NCBI RefSeq assembly: GCF_963924675.1
Contig: NC_089226.1
Span: 51,291,124-51,355,123, forward strand
DNA from: Phocoena phocoena
Taxonomy: Eukaryota > Chordata > Mammalia > Artiodactyla > Phocoenidae
Length of the DNA stretch: 64,000 bases
Reading direction: 5' to 3'
The position numbers and the translations under genes are program-made. The notes beneath the pieces were generated by a model. That model ran no database searches. It saw only the letters and a list, made by a program, of their open reading frames with translations, and was not told where the DNA came from. Shown piece after piece: positions 21,390 through 33,859 of the stretch (positions within the stretch are counted from its first letter, which is position 1; every line of letters begins with the position of its first letter).

Positions 21390-24300
21390 AGTTTCTCTGC
21401 TTTTAAAGACTCATGTGACCAGTTGGGCCCATCTGAATAACCTAGGTCACTTACCATATCTCAAAGTTCCTAACTTTATCATGTCTGCAAAGTCCTGTTG
21501 GTCATATAACATACTGACAGATCTGAGGATATAGAAAGTAGATATCAAGTTCAAAAACTCATCAATATATTAGAAATCATGATGGGGGTACCCTTGTGGA
21601 GGATGTGAATTATGATAGGGAGAGGACTAGGGTGGGGGAACTCTCTGGGCTGATAGTATTGTTCTGTTTCTTATCCTGGACACTGGGTAAATTATTTAGT
21701 TTGTGAAAATTATGTATGTTATGCTTAAATATTACATTTGAAAAATCTGTTGTAGTAACTTCACAGAGAGTAGATATAATAACCAAATGATATAGCAGTA
21801 TTGGAAATTATCTTTATTGGAATCTACTTTTTCACAGATGTTGTACTGATTTTTTTTTTCTGTTCTCTCATAGCTCATAAGATAAGCATTATTGTCCCCA
21901 TTCAACAAATGAAGGGGCTAAGAACCAGTGTTAAGTAGAATAGCTAATAAAGATCACCTTGACATAAACCAATGGTCATACTTCAAAGCCCTTGAGTTTC
22001 TTTCCATCACATTGGGATCAGGAGAATCTGCTAGATGTGTAGAATTCTTGGGAAGAAGACTGGAATATAGATATTCACAAATAAGAGCTATAGGATCTGG
22101 ATATATTATATAAAAATGAAAATGTTAAGAAAGCCTAAATGATAAAGCAGACACAGTTCAGTGATTATTAAGAAATTTGAAGACAATACAATGTATTCAG
22201 TGGAGATATGAAAAGATTCAGAGTCTAGGGAAAGAACCCATCCAGTTTATCTGCCTCTTTTAAGAACCTTGACTCCACTCTCCAGATTTGACTTGTCTAA
22301 CCTCCAATCAGAGGACTCAGCACCATGCAGACCACAGTTTCTTAATCCAGGTAGTAATTACTATCTGTCAGGGATTCCACTACCAGAAAATGGAAGGCTT
22401 TCATGGCTCACATATTTCCTGACCTGATGAGAACTGGATTAGGAACCTATGGTCTGCATGGTACCACATGGACCTTTTTCTAGGGTTGTTCACACCACGA
22501 CTTTCCCCCAGAGCTAGTAGTGATAAGAGAGAATGAGAATGAGAGCAAGACAGCAAGAGAGAAAAAGCAGTCAAATGCCCTTTATAGCCAATCTTGAAAG
22601 TGACATATCACCCCTTCTGCCATATTCTCTTGGCCACAGAGACAAACTCCAGTACATTGTAGGAGGGGCTTATACAAAGGTGTGTATACCAAGAGGAGAG
22701 AATCATTGGGGTCCCACTTGGAGGCTTGCTAGTCATTATTATGTATATAATATTCACACAGAACTGTAACCTATAGCAAACAAACACTAGAAAGCACTAG
22801 CAGGCACTATTGGGTAGTATTAAAAAATATAGCATTTGGATCTCCTAGATTATTAAATAGCACTACACAAAATCATGTGATGAAGAAGTCAATATAATGG
22901 CATATTCTGCTTCCAAAAATCTGTTTTCTTGGAACTCATAGGGTTTGTACGAAGTATGTCATGCCTATAAAGTTATTAATATTTGAGTTATTTGCAAGAA
23001 CGATCCATTTTTAACAGCAGACAGGACTATGCTCACTTATAACACATCAGCAGCTTCTTTCCTATGTACTTCTGTACTGTTCCTATAACTGTTCACTGTG
23101 ACTTTAAATGCTGAGTGTTAGCATTTCCGGTTCTTGCTTTTTACCAGAATTAAGGGATTCTTTCAAATCTATAATGTTGTCATGTTGCTTATCACACTTT
23201 AATCCTCATAGAAGAATTCTAATGATTTTTCCCATTTTTCCAATATCTTAACATAATTTTTCTAGGGATTCAGAAGAAATGTATTAATCTACTGAGAAAT
23301 GCCCCAAAGGAAATTCTACATGGAAATACTACCTTCCATTGGGTTTTTGAGTAAAGTCCAAGCACAGGGCAGCCAATTAAATGTGAATTACAAATGAAAA
23401 GCAATTTTTTTTAGTATAAATATGAATCATGCAATGTTTGGAATATAGTTATACTGAAAAAGGATTTGTTGTTTATACGAAAAGCAAATTTAACTGGCAT
23501 CCTGCCTTTTTATTTGCTAAATCTGGCAACCATAGAAGACCAGCATTCTGTGACAGTGGGGTTCACCTGGGCAGCATGTTCTCTCCAAGCCTCAAAATCC
23601 ACCACGTCCTGGTGTTGCACTGTCTTTAGCACTCAGATTCTTCTTTACTTAATTGTCCAAGGGCATTTCCCTTGGCCTTCCTTCCCTTTGGAACAGGTAT
23701 TTCTCTGAATCCTAATTTGTCTGGGCTCCTGAGTTCCAGCTTTTTTCAGTTAATTTCATCCCGAGCCGGATCCTCCTGTGCCCTCAGTCACTCCCTGGAG
23801 AATATAATGGACAGGAGAGGTTATCCAGAACTATAGACAAACTGCCTGACTCAGTAAAAGGGGCTGCTATTTCAAGTTTTGAATTAATTGTAACTGTCCA
23901 CTAGATGGCATTATACCTGACTTGCACAAAGTGATCACTTACTCTCTTTGCCTTAGAATGATGTCTCTAAACTCCTTCCTGGGTTAGTTTTCTCCCAGTT
24001 TAGAAAGAAAGTTTAGGAAGGTGCACCATAGCCAGCAGCGATCACCTGCTTTTAGCAGGCTTAACTTCCTCCCACCTTGCTCAGCCATGTACCTGTGTCT
24101 GCTTTTGTTAAATCAAAAGGGCACAAATGAAATGTCGTATGGGATACACTGGGGTGGCCCAGGAGGAAGTCAAAATAAAGAGTGTGGATTTTTTCACCTT
24201 ATAATTCTAGACACTTTCCCAATCAAAGGTCAAACTTTGATGACGTGGTAATTCTCTGATTACGCTGAAACTAAAAGACCAGGCTGAGTACTTTGACATT

Positions 24301-24785
24301 AGGGAAGAAAGCCAGGATGCTTCTTACCAAAGCTCTCAATTTCAAAATATATGCAGGCAAGAGGAGAAAGCAGCGTCCCATCTCAAAGACAAGGCCAGAG
24401 TTCCAACTGGAAATGTGACCCCAAGCAATTCTGCAAAGGAAAAATGCTTAGGCAAGAATGGCTTGCAGAAGGGCATGTTCAAATTTGGGAAGGAGAGGCA
24501 GAGAAACTGAGAGCAAGACCTGCTAGGAATAGAAAAGGAAGCTGAAGGCCATTTAGATCATTTCATACTTCAGTGGGCAAAAGACCTCAGCAGGGCTTTT
24601 CCATGTTGATAACAGGGCATGTGCAGGGGAAGAGAAGGCTCATTGAAGGAAACTGTAGCTGGTCAGTATACAAAGCTCACATTCATTACCTTTCCATTGC
24701 AGTGTTTCTCACTCCTTACAGGCCCCAGACACGAGGCATATGTCTGAAGCAACATTTCCATACTAACATATAAAAGTGTAGTATC
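21390..24785. other. Largely unrecognised intergenic sequence
   Basis: A reversed MIR scrap is likely at 21850-21945 (ttattgtccccattcaacaa). Otherwise I recognise neither genes nor repeats. All open frames are shorter than about 80 codons and lack family resemblance. Confidence 0.45.
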
Positions 24786-24987
24786 TGTAGCCAGATTGCA
24801 CAGGTCTAACCTGTCCTTTGCTGTCTGTGTGGTTTGGGCAAATTTACTTAATCCTCTGCCAAAACTACCTTATCTGATGTGAGGGTTGAATGGGTTGCAT
24901 AGAAAAGTGTCTGGCACATGAGGACTATATAAGTATTAGCAGCTATTGTTATTATTGTTGTTGTTATTATTACTACTACTACTATTT
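24786..24987 (+). repeat. MIR SINE with trinucleotide tail
   Basis: 'gtgtggtttgggcaaattta', 'cttaatcctctgccaaaact', 'gtgagggttgaatgggttgc', 'gaaaagtgtctggcacatga' and 'gcagctattgttatta' follow the MIR consensus to its 3' end. The tail has expanded to TTG/TTA/CTA repeats (24947-24984). Confidence 0.85.
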
Positions 24988-25089
24988 GGTCAAGAGGAGC
25001 TTCTCACAATGTGTCCCTGGAAAGTGGGAAGTTGGGCAAAGTAGAAGGGAACTAAGTCCCCTTGAGTGTCCAATATATATGAAGCAACA

Positions 25090-25250
25090 TCCTAAGAGCT
25101 TCGCTTCCAATGTATTTAATCTACATAGGCACTGAGAAAGATAGATAGTATCATGCTTGTTTGGCAGATAAAAAAACAGAGGCTTCATCTAACCAGATGA
25201 AGCTTACATGGCTGCAAAGTGATGGGGTCAGAATTTAAATAGCACTCTGT
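25090..25250 (-). repeat. MIR SINE fragment
   Basis: 'tggcagataaaaaaacagag' 'gcttcatctaac' and 'ggctgcaaagtgatggggtc' 'agaatttaaa' match the reversed MIR consensus. Confidence 0.65.
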
Positions 25251-26025
25251 CATTTTTGAACAATTGGAAGAATTCATTTCACACAGTTGGAAGAATTGTA
25301 CGAAAGTAGGCATTTTAACTTTTTCTTGACCTTAAAAAAGCACGTGAGTGTCTTTTTAGGAGGAAACTGACCTTGGACATACCTCCTGTCTGTCTTTCAG
25401 TGGTATCATGGCATCTCCTGATGCTGATTCCAAAGAAACAGGTTGGAGGAATAAACTATTCAAAAAACACTGGCAGGAGTAGAGGGTGGGCGGGGAGCAT
25501 TGAGAATGAATTCAATAGCTATGTGCTTCCTTCCAAGCTCTTGGGGATATAAAGGTATAAAACTGACCTGGATGGTACCACAAAAGAGCTCACAGCTGCC
25601 TTTGTTACTGAAAGCTTTGTTCCGCAAAAACATTTGAAACTTCCTGTTTTCCATTGGACCCATGTTTGCTCTGAACACATATTACATAGATTTTCAAGAT
25701 ATTATTAAGTCAAAAGATTACATAAAACATTGAAATTGTTACTAGAGAGAGCTTTAAGATAGGGATATAATCCCTAGAAAGATTTTTTTTTTTGTCTCCC
25801 ATTAATAGAATCACACTGAACGCCTAAGGCAGAAAGAGATGTGAAGAATTGTTTAAATTGTCTTCCTTTTATGCAGGCAATTCCAGTGCTTTGTTTTAAA
25901 TAGGTAATTACATATCTTTAGTCAGAATTACTTACATCTTTGTTCTTCATCTGATAACTTACAAATGAGACATGTTTAGGACAGAAGACACTCTGTGAGA
26001 ATCTAATAAAGCATTTATGAGCTTC
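25251..26025. other. Unrecognised sequence
   Basis: No gene, RNA or repeat that I can support. Confidence 0.4.
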
Positions 26026-26132
26026 TACTCACTACTAGTACTACGTTACTACTTCTGCTTCTGCTACTGCTATTACTGCTACTACTATTACCACTACGCT
26101 GCTAGTACTATGGCTATTACTAATACTACTAT
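26026..26132. repeat. Imperfect (CTA/CTG)n trinucleotide array
   Basis: About 35 trinucleotide units of CTA, CTG, TTA and CTT over roughly 107 bases with frequent interruptions, so it is an old array. Confidence 0.85.
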
Positions 26133-26149
26133 TTAACATTATAGAGTCC

Positions 26150-26300
26150 CTCGACATTATAGAATTCCTACTACATGCTGACATTTCTGAGTGCTTTACT
26201 TAGCCGAATTATCCATTAACCCTGACAAAAACACTACAGGTGAAGAAATTGAAGCTTATATTGTTACAAGCATCAAGAATATTCTCCTAGTAGAACAGTG
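26150..26300 (-). repeat. MIR SINE
   Basis: 'attcctactacatgctgaca', 'ctgagtgctttacttagccg', 'ccattaaccctgacaaaaac' and 'aggtgaagaaattgaagc' follow the reversed MIR. Confidence 0.65.
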
Positions 26301-26309
26301 AACCTCTAG

Positions 26310-26515
26310 GCTCTCTGGGAGTTGAATTTTGGCTTTACCAAATTATCTAAAAATTACTTTGGATAATTTGACCCACTCTGAGCCTCAATCCCCTCATCTA
26401 TTAAATGGAAATAATAGTGCCTGTCCCACTGGAAGGGTTCTTAGCATATTGAATGAAATAGTAAAGAGAAAGCCCTCTGAACAAAGAATGAATGCTACCT
26501 ATTATTACTTAATAT
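26310..26515 (+). repeat. MIR SINE
   Basis: 'ttgacccactctgagcctca' 'atcccctcatctattaaatg' 'gaaataatagtgcctgtccc' is unmistakable MIR. It ends in 'ctacctattattactt'. It lies in opposite orientation right beside the previous MIR. Confidence 0.85.
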
Positions 26516-26519
26516 GATC

Positions 26520-27240
26520 CGCCTTGGGCTACAGAGTTTTGTGTGACATAATTAAGCGGAAGCAATTATCTCACAAAAGTTGGATAAATGAAACCTGGTT
26601 ATAGTATGTTAGGTCTGAAAAGAGTAGAGCCAGTGTGTCAAAAGATAAATAAAATGCTTAATCGGAGCAGAAATCTTGTATCTTGAATGAAAATGAAGAA
26701 GTAGGTCAATACCAGAGACCAGCAGGAGTTGAGGTGGAAGACTCTGGAAGGGCACATCCTCATTGGAAGGCAGCTTGAGTACTTGCCTGACTGAGGTGTG
26801 TATGACACCAACGCCATCACTAATGAAAAGGTTTAATTTAATACATTTTGTATCTTTTTCTAAGAAGATTCACTTGTGTGCATGTCTGATCAAAGCAGAA
26901 AACTGTACTGAATGGTATTTGACCTTATTAAATAAAGAATTAGATAGAAGATAAATTAGTTTTCTAAGAGTTCCTTCTTTGGGAGGAGTTTCTCTTAGGA
27001 ATAGTTGCACCCATGAACATAAATATTTGATTTGTGTTTATGGTGTACCTACAGTGTATGCATTTGCGTGCTATGTGGGTATGTGTGTATCCATCTATGG
27101 GCATGTGTTTGCATGTGTGCTTATACAAATTTGTTAGTTAGTAGTCCCTTACATTAGATTTCTGTTAACTGACTTTCATAACAAGTTCACCACACACATT
27201 TGCATTATCAGACATAATCTACACTAATAAATATATTTTT
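26520..27240. other. Unrecognised sequence
   Basis: No supported feature, apart from a short GTGTAT/GCATGT-rich stretch at 27055-27125. Confidence 0.4.
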
Positions 27241-27242
27241 CT

Positions 27243-27415
27243 TAACCATTTTTACACTTTGATCTTCATAGTAATCTTTACAATTTAAATTATACATGAG
27301 GGAATTGAGGCTTAGGGATTTTAAGTGACTTACCTCAGGCCACACCCCTATATGCCCATGCAAATGGGGTGGGGACTCAATTCTGTGGCTTTTCAGTTTA
27401 CACTACACCAAACTC
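27243..27415 (-). repeat. MIR SINE
   Basis: 'gatcttcatagtaatcttta', 'catgagggaattgaggctta', 'gattttaagtgacttacctc' and 'aggccaca' match the reversed MIR. Confidence 0.75.
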
Positions 27416-27855
27416 CCCTCACTCACACCTTTAACTTTCAATTCAAGTTAAACAAATTAAACCTCTCTTTCTCATTCTCTTTCAATTAGGAAGTAATCAG
27501 GTTTTCTTACAGGATGATAGACATTACAGTCTACTAACAGAATACATATACATGTATCTGCAAATGTGTGTGTATAAAGCCACATGCAGTTTTTCATACT
27601 TTGATTTCAAACAAAGCCAAAATAAGTATATAATTTAGATTTATATAAATTTGGTAAACATTTATCAAGCACCTATAATACATTATGTAGTCTGATAGGA
27701 TATGTATAGGTAAGAATCTTACTGTCTTGTAGTTAAGATAATTGTGTTAGTAGATGTGGTATAGAAACATAGAGCAGGGAGGGGCTCTGTTGACTTTTGT
27801 CTCGATGGTTTTAGGGGACTGGGTTCATCTGATACATTTTATCACAGAAGAATGG
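27416..27855. other. Unrecognised sequence
   Basis: Nothing I can support before the L1 target-site duplication at 27856. Confidence 0.4.
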
Positions 27856-27867
27856 ACTGCTCCTTTT

Positions 27868-30565
27868 TTTTTTTTTTTAAACATCTTTATTGGGGTATAA
27901 TTGCTTTACAATGGTGTGTTAGTTTCTGCTTTATAACAAAGTGAATCAGTTATACATATACATATGTTCCCATATGTCTTCCCTCGCGTCTCCCTCCCTC
28001 CCACTCTCCCCATCCCACCCCTCCAGGCTGTCACAAAGTCCCGAGCTAATATCCCTGTGCCTTGCGGCTGCTTCCCCCTAGCTATCTACCTTACTACGTT
28101 TGTTAGTGTGTATATGTCCATGACTCTCTCTCACCCTGTCAAAGCTCACCCTTCCCCCTCCCCATATCCTCAAGTCCGTTCTCCAGTAGGTCTGCATCTT
28201 TATTCCTGTCTTACCCCTAGGTTCTTCATGACATTTTTTTTTCCTTAAATTCCATATATATGTGTTAGCATACGGTATTTGTCTTTTTCTTTCTGACTTA
28301 CTTCACTCTGAATGACAGACTCTAGGTCTATCCATCTCATTACAAATAGCTCAATTTCATTTCTTTTTAAGGCTGAGTAATATTCCATTGTATATATGTG
28401 CCACATCTTCTTTATCCATTCGTCCGATGATGGGCACTTAGGTTGTTTCCATCTCCGGGCTATTGTAAATAGAGCTGCAATGAACATTTTGGTACATGAC
28501 TCTTTTTGAATTTTGGTTTTCTCAGGGTATATGCCCAGTAGTGGGATTGCTGGGTCATATGGTAATTCTATTTGTAGTTTTTTAAGGAACCTCCATACTG
28601 TTCTCCATAGTGTCTGAACCAATTCACATTCCCACCAGCAGTGCAAGAGTGTTCCCTTTTCTCCACACCCTCTCCAGCATTTATTGTTTCTAGATTTTTT
28701 GATGATGGCCATTCTGACTGGTGTGAGATGATATCTCATTGTAGTTTTGATTTGCATTTCTCTAATGATTAATGATGTTGAACATTCTTTCATGTGTTTG
28801 TTGGCATTCTGTATATCTTCTTTGGAGAAATGTCTATTTAGGTCTTCTGCCCATTCTTGGATTGGGTTGTTTGTTTTTTTGTTATTGAGCTGCATGAGCT
28901 GCTTGTAAAGTTTGGAGATTAATCCTTTGTCAGTTGCTTCGTCTGCAAATATTTTCTCCCATTCTGAGGGTTGTCTTTTGGTCTTGATTATGGTTTCCTT
29001 TGCTGTGCAAAAGCTTTGAAGTTTCATTAGGTCTCATTTGTTTATTTTTGTTTTTATTTCCATTACTCTAGGAGGTGGGTCAGAAAGGATCTTGCTGTGA
29101 TTTATGTCATACAGTGTTCTGCCTATGTTTTCCTCTAAGAGTTTGATAGTTTCTGGCCTTACATTTAGGTCTTTAATCCATTTTGAGCTTATTTTTGTGT
29201 ACGGTGTTAGGGAATGATCTAATCTCATACTTTTACATGTACCTGTCCAGTTTTCCCAGCACCATTTATTGAAGAGGCTGTCCTTTCTCCACTGTACATT
29301 CCTGCCACCTTTATCAAAGATAAGGTGTCCATATGTGCATGGGTTTATCTCTGGGCTTTCTATCCTGTTCCATTGATCTATCTTTCTGTTTTTGTGCCAG
29401 TACCATACTGTCTTGATTACTGTAGCTTTGTAGTATAGTCTGAAGTCAGGGAGCCTGATTCCTCCAGCTCCTTTTTTCGTTCTCAAGATTGCTTTGGCTA
29501 TTCGGGGTCTTTTGTGTTTCCATACAAATTGCAAAATTTTTTGTTCTAGTTCTGTGAAAAATGCCAGTGGTAGTTTGATAGGGATTGCATTGAATCTGTA
29601 GATTGCTTTGGGTAGTAGAGTCATTTTCACAATGTTGATTCTTCCCATCCAAGAACATGGTATATCTCTCCATCTATTTGTATCATCTTTAATTTCTTTC
29701 ATCAGTGTCTTATAATTTTCTGCATACAGGTCTTTCATCTCCTTAGGTAGGTTTATTCCTAGATATTTTATTCTTTTTGTTGCAATGGTAAATGGGAGTG
29801 TTTTCTTGATTTCACTTTCAGATTTTTCATCATTAGTATATAGGAATGCTAGAGAATTCTGTGCATTAATTTAGTATCCTGCTACTTTACCAAATTCATT
29901 GATTAGCTCTAGTAGTTTTCTGGTAGCATCTTTAGGATTCTCTATGTATAGTATCATGTCATCTGCAAACAGTGACAACTTTACTTCTTCTTTTCCGATT
30001 TGGATTCCTTTTATTTCCTTTTCTTCTCTGATTGCTATGGCTAAAACTTCCAAAACTATGTTGAATAAGAGTGGTGAGAGTGGGCAACCTTGTCTTGTTC
30101 CTGATCTTAGTGGAAATGCTTTCAGTTTTTCACCATTGAGGATGATGTTTGCTGTGGGCTTGTCATATATGGCCTTTATTATGTTGAGGAAAGTTCCCTC
30201 TATGCCTACTTTCTGGAGGGTTTTTATCATAAATGGGTGTTGAATTTTGTCGAAAGCTTTCTCTGCATCTATTGGGATGATCATATGGTTTTTCTCCTTC
30301 AATTTGTTAATATGGTTTATCACATTGATAGATTTGCGTATATTGAAGAATCCTTGCATTCCTGGAATAAACCCCACTTGATCATGGTGTATGATCCTTT
30401 TAATGTGCTGTTGGATTCTGTTTGCTAGTATTTTGTTGAGGATTTTTGCATCTATGTTCATCAGTGATATTGGCCTGTAGTTTTCTTTCTTTGTGACATC
30501 CTTGTCTGGTTTTGGTATAAAGGTGATGGTGGCCTCGTAGAAGGAATTTGGGAGTGTTCCTCCCT
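27868..30565 (-). mobile_element. Young 5'-truncated L1 LINE
   Basis: A 2.7-kb minus-strand L1 whose poly(A) appears as Ts at ~27868-27879. It is flanked by a perfect 12-bp duplication, ACTGCTCCTTTT (27856-27867 and 30566-30577). It is truncated at its 5' end inside the RT domain (ggaacactcccaaattcctt in element direction). Three long frames cover the remaining ORF2. The 3'UTR at 27880-28240 closely matches that of the L1 at 3170. The few frame breaks and perfect duplication make it the youngest large insertion here. Confidence 0.97.
28245..30461 (-). pseudogene. L1 ORF2 C-terminal two-thirds, nearly open
   Basis: Three minus-strand frames follow one another: 30461-29871 (196 codons), 29738-29034 (234) and 29027-28245 (260). 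The first has [28 protein letters not shown] and the FADD palm motif. The second has the thumb and connection stretch ([29 protein letters not shown]). The third has the zinc-knuckle region ([18 protein letters not shown], with the Cys-Cys-His-Cys residues readable) and ends in the family C-terminus THIYGI. Only about two frame interruptions separate them. The endonuclease and ORF1 are absent through 5' truncation, so no autonomous movement is possible. Confidence 0.95.
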
Positions 30566-30580
30566 ACTGCTCCTTTTAAT

Positions 30581-30637
30581 ATAAGAAAACATACTGTGTA
30601 TAAGAGAACATACTGTGTATAAGAGAACATACTCTGT
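30581..30637. repeat. Three 19-bp tandem repeats
   Basis: The unit ATAAGAGAACATACTGTGT occurs three times (30581-30599, 30600-30618, 30619-30637) with one substitution in each outer copy. It starts three bases after the L1 target-site duplication. Confidence 0.95.
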
Positions 30638-30639
30638 AT

Positions 30640-32393
30640 AACTCCAAAGGTGCTTATAAAATGGTTCTGTTTATTATCTAATATTTTAAAATACCAAGAC
30701 TCTGCATTCTCATATATTAACATTGAGCTAAAAAGCTTAGTTTAGAATGTATAATTTAAGTTCTTTATTCTACAGATGAGGAAACTGATAACAATTGATG
30801 TGAAATGTATTCACCAAGGTCACAAATTCAAAGAGACATCAAAGTATCATAAGAAAATGCCACCCCATTTGTCAGAGAGGAACTGATGATTCCATTTCAA
30901 AACTATAATGAAACTTGATTCAACAAAGTTTAAATAAATATAATTAGCCTCTTAATTATAATTTTAATCAATGAATTATATGTATATATGATAATCATCT
31001 GTTCCCAGCACTACTTGTCTGCTTCTCTGTCTCCTGTGACTATTTGCATTTGTTAAATCTGTGAATGTCAGCCACAACTGGAATCATTAACTCGATATTT
31101 AATGTGTGTTAACTATCCCAGAAGTACTCATTGTACTGACCGGAGCCACTATTTTAGGTAAAGAATGCTGAAGTAAAGATACCAATGGCAAAAATATAAT
31201 GTTGTGATACTGAAGAATAGCAACGTTTTTTGTTTTACTAGTTAGAGCCATAGCTTTAGAAGTTTGCTTTAGTGGCTAGTTAGAATCACACTCTTTAATA
31301 CTCCTATGTTTAATGGTCTGCAAACGTTTCCATATATAGTATCTAATATATGCCTTAGATACTGACAAATCTCTATTCCTGATTTGAAGTAACATTTGAA
31401 GTATAAAGAATTGTGACACTCAAAAATATACCAGTGATAAAAAATAACAATACTCTAGTTAAGAGGAGGTGTATGTAGGAGGGATAAGTAGCTTTAATAC
31501 AAAAGACTTATAAGGAATCCTATGGAATATTTGCAATGTAATTAATCAATCATCCGCCTGTAGAAGCACTTCTAAGCTCTGTTTAACAACATGGAATGTA
31601 ACAACTTTGAATAATTACCTGCAATCAATGTAAAAAGTCTTTACTGCTTTAAATTTGCATGCCACAAAATAATTCTGTAGTGGCCCACTTTTGTTTCATT
31701 GTTAGTAGCCATCAATCAGCAGGTGCAAATTTGTTTCCATATCTTTGCCACTGAATATTGCAAAAGAACTGAAAGTAATTTAAATGAAGTACTGACTTGC
31801 CATCTAAAGTCTTTAAGAAATGACATATTTTTCAAAAGACTAGTGGAAGAGTAGCCCAGAAAAGAATTTGAATTTGGAAATGTGGAGGGAAATAGGAGAG
31901 TTTAGATTGTTTGAAAATATAGAAGAGAAGTTGACTTCATAGAAAGAAATGGAAAGGGGTGTTAGTTGAAAGAAAGATTTATCAGGCAGTTGTTCAGAAG
32001 TGGATTCATTTCCAGTACAGTTCCTTACATACAGATCTTCATTCACTGGTAATTCCTTCTTTCCTGGGAATTTGAACATAGTAGGAACTCATTAATATCT
32101 ATTAAGTAAATGCACAAAGCACATTGGGTGTATGTCATTAAATGTATTTGTATAGAAATGAAGGCATTGATGTAAATTATATCAGGGTCATCTTGGCAGT
32201 GACATCTCTGCTAATTGGATTCTGGGAAACCGTGAGCTTGTACTTCATGTATCTTAAACAGAAGCTAACTGATGCTGTCTTAGACATCTTTCCCATCAAG
32301 TTAAAGTATCCATATCAAAGACTAGGATCTTTTGGTAGTGCACAGACTCATTGTGCAGGTTTGGATGAGGGCTTTTGTCTTCTAGAAATGTAT

Positions 32394-32395
<2 letters not shown>
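30640..32395. other. Mostly unrecognised, with MIR scrap
   Basis: A short reversed MIR is probable at 30745-30830 (ttctacagatgaggaaactg). I see nothing else. Confidence 0.4.

Positions 32396-32431
<36 letters not shown>
32396..32431. repeat. (CA)n microsatellite
   Basis: About 18 uninterrupted AC units, long enough to be length-variable between individuals. Confidence 0.95.
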
Positions 32432-32435
<4 letters not shown>

Positions 32436-33440
32436 TAATATGCAATGGTAGACACAAGACAGGGCACCCACAGTAAAAACTCTTCTTTAGAAAAAGAAGA
32501 CTGTGGAAACCATAGCAGTCACTGGTCCATACATCAATGGACTCTTACTTGACTGGTATTATGAAAAACTCTGTAGTTGAAAAAGTCCCTTAAATAAAAG
32601 CTGGATGTGCTGAGATAATTTCATTGTCATTATTCTGCATGGCTCCAGCTCCTCAATTCTGGCAAGTTCTTTCTTGTCCAGTGTACTCAATGGAGATCTG
32701 AAGTGAGTTTTGCAAAGTATACCCTTTGGGCTGCTGCTTGTCAGTGAATAGTTAGAGGCCTGAGAACTGTTTTCCAATCCTGGGCTTTGGGGATAATGTA
32801 AACTTACCTGAAAACTTCTGAGGGAATTTTAATCCATTGGTCTCCATAAGTATCATGTTAACATACAGTCAGTCAAAAAGACCAACTTTCTTTTGTAAAC
32901 ATAGATCTCATATCCACTTACTTCTTTGCTGCTTCCTCAAGTCCATATATTCCCCTTCTCTGTTTCTCTCTTTCCATCTCCCCCCATCCCTTTCTTTCTC
33001 ATTCTTAATTTGACTTTTTACCCCAAAATTTAATCCCTTTGCTCAGTTTAGAATTGTTGATAGGCTTCTATTCCTCAAAGTATTTGCCAGTCTAATTTCC
33101 TACTATTTTAAATCCAGAAACAATGAACTTTTCCAACTCTGCAAAAATCGGATTTTCAGGATTCTATATTTCCTTCCATTTACGCTCTCAACTCAACTAA
33201 TTCTTGATGGAGCTCATCTATTTTGTTTAATATCTTGCTTAACATGGCATGTGATAGCTAACACATGCTAGTGTTTTGGCTTTTTCTACCTTTCTCCACT
33301 TGAGCTAGAGACTTATAGGCATCTGGTCTACCTTTCAAATTATTGCAGGCAAGAGCTTTACCAAGCATTTTACCACTGAATTAAATGGATCTTCATTTTT
33401 CCAGGCTCCAGTTCACACCTCCTTGTCACTTTCCAATGCC
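32432..33440. other. Unrecognised sequence
   Basis: No gene or repeat that I can support. A pyrimidine-rich patch lies at 32955-33000. Confidence 0.4.
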
Positions 33441-33444
33441 ACGT

Positions 33445-33850
33445 AGTTTATATTTTTGTTAACAAAAGCACCTAACTTCAAGATACTGATTCTTTTATCA
33501 TATGGCATAGGATATTCTGCAATAAATAATAGACCCAAAATGTGTAATGGCTCAAACAGCCTCAGGTGGAGGTTTCTGGTCTGTAAGATGTTCTCTTTTT
33601 ACAAAGACTTGTCTTGTTCTGGGTTCACCATCCTCTATGGCCCTGTCGTCATTGTGCCTTGCTGACGGGAACTAGCGTGGAGGCATGGAGGGAACACAAA
33701 CACACCTATTCAAAATCTTGGCCTCAAAATGATATACATTACTTCTGTTCATAACCCATTGATTGGAGCTCAGACACACGGCTACACCATACTGCAAAAG
33801 ACGCTGGGAAATGTAGTCTATGTGGTGTGTTAGGTACAAAAAAAAAAGAA
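33445..33850 (+). repeat. Interspersed repeat of unnamed family, copy 1
   Basis: Its right part, 'atacattacttctgttcata', 'acccattgattggagctcag', 'acacacggctacaccatact' and 'gacgctgggaaatgtagtct', matches an old mammalian repeat I remember (consensus acatcacttctgctcacatt ... ggctgggaaatgtagtc). It ends in an A-run at 33837-33850. The copy at 41440-41830 belongs to the same family. Confidence 0.6.
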
Positions 33851-33859
33851 CAAAGAAAT

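Noticed and set aside
21104..21457. Arg/Glu/Lys-rich 117-codon minus-strand frame
   Set aside because: It is the translation of the (TC)n polypyrimidine tract; low complexity explains it.
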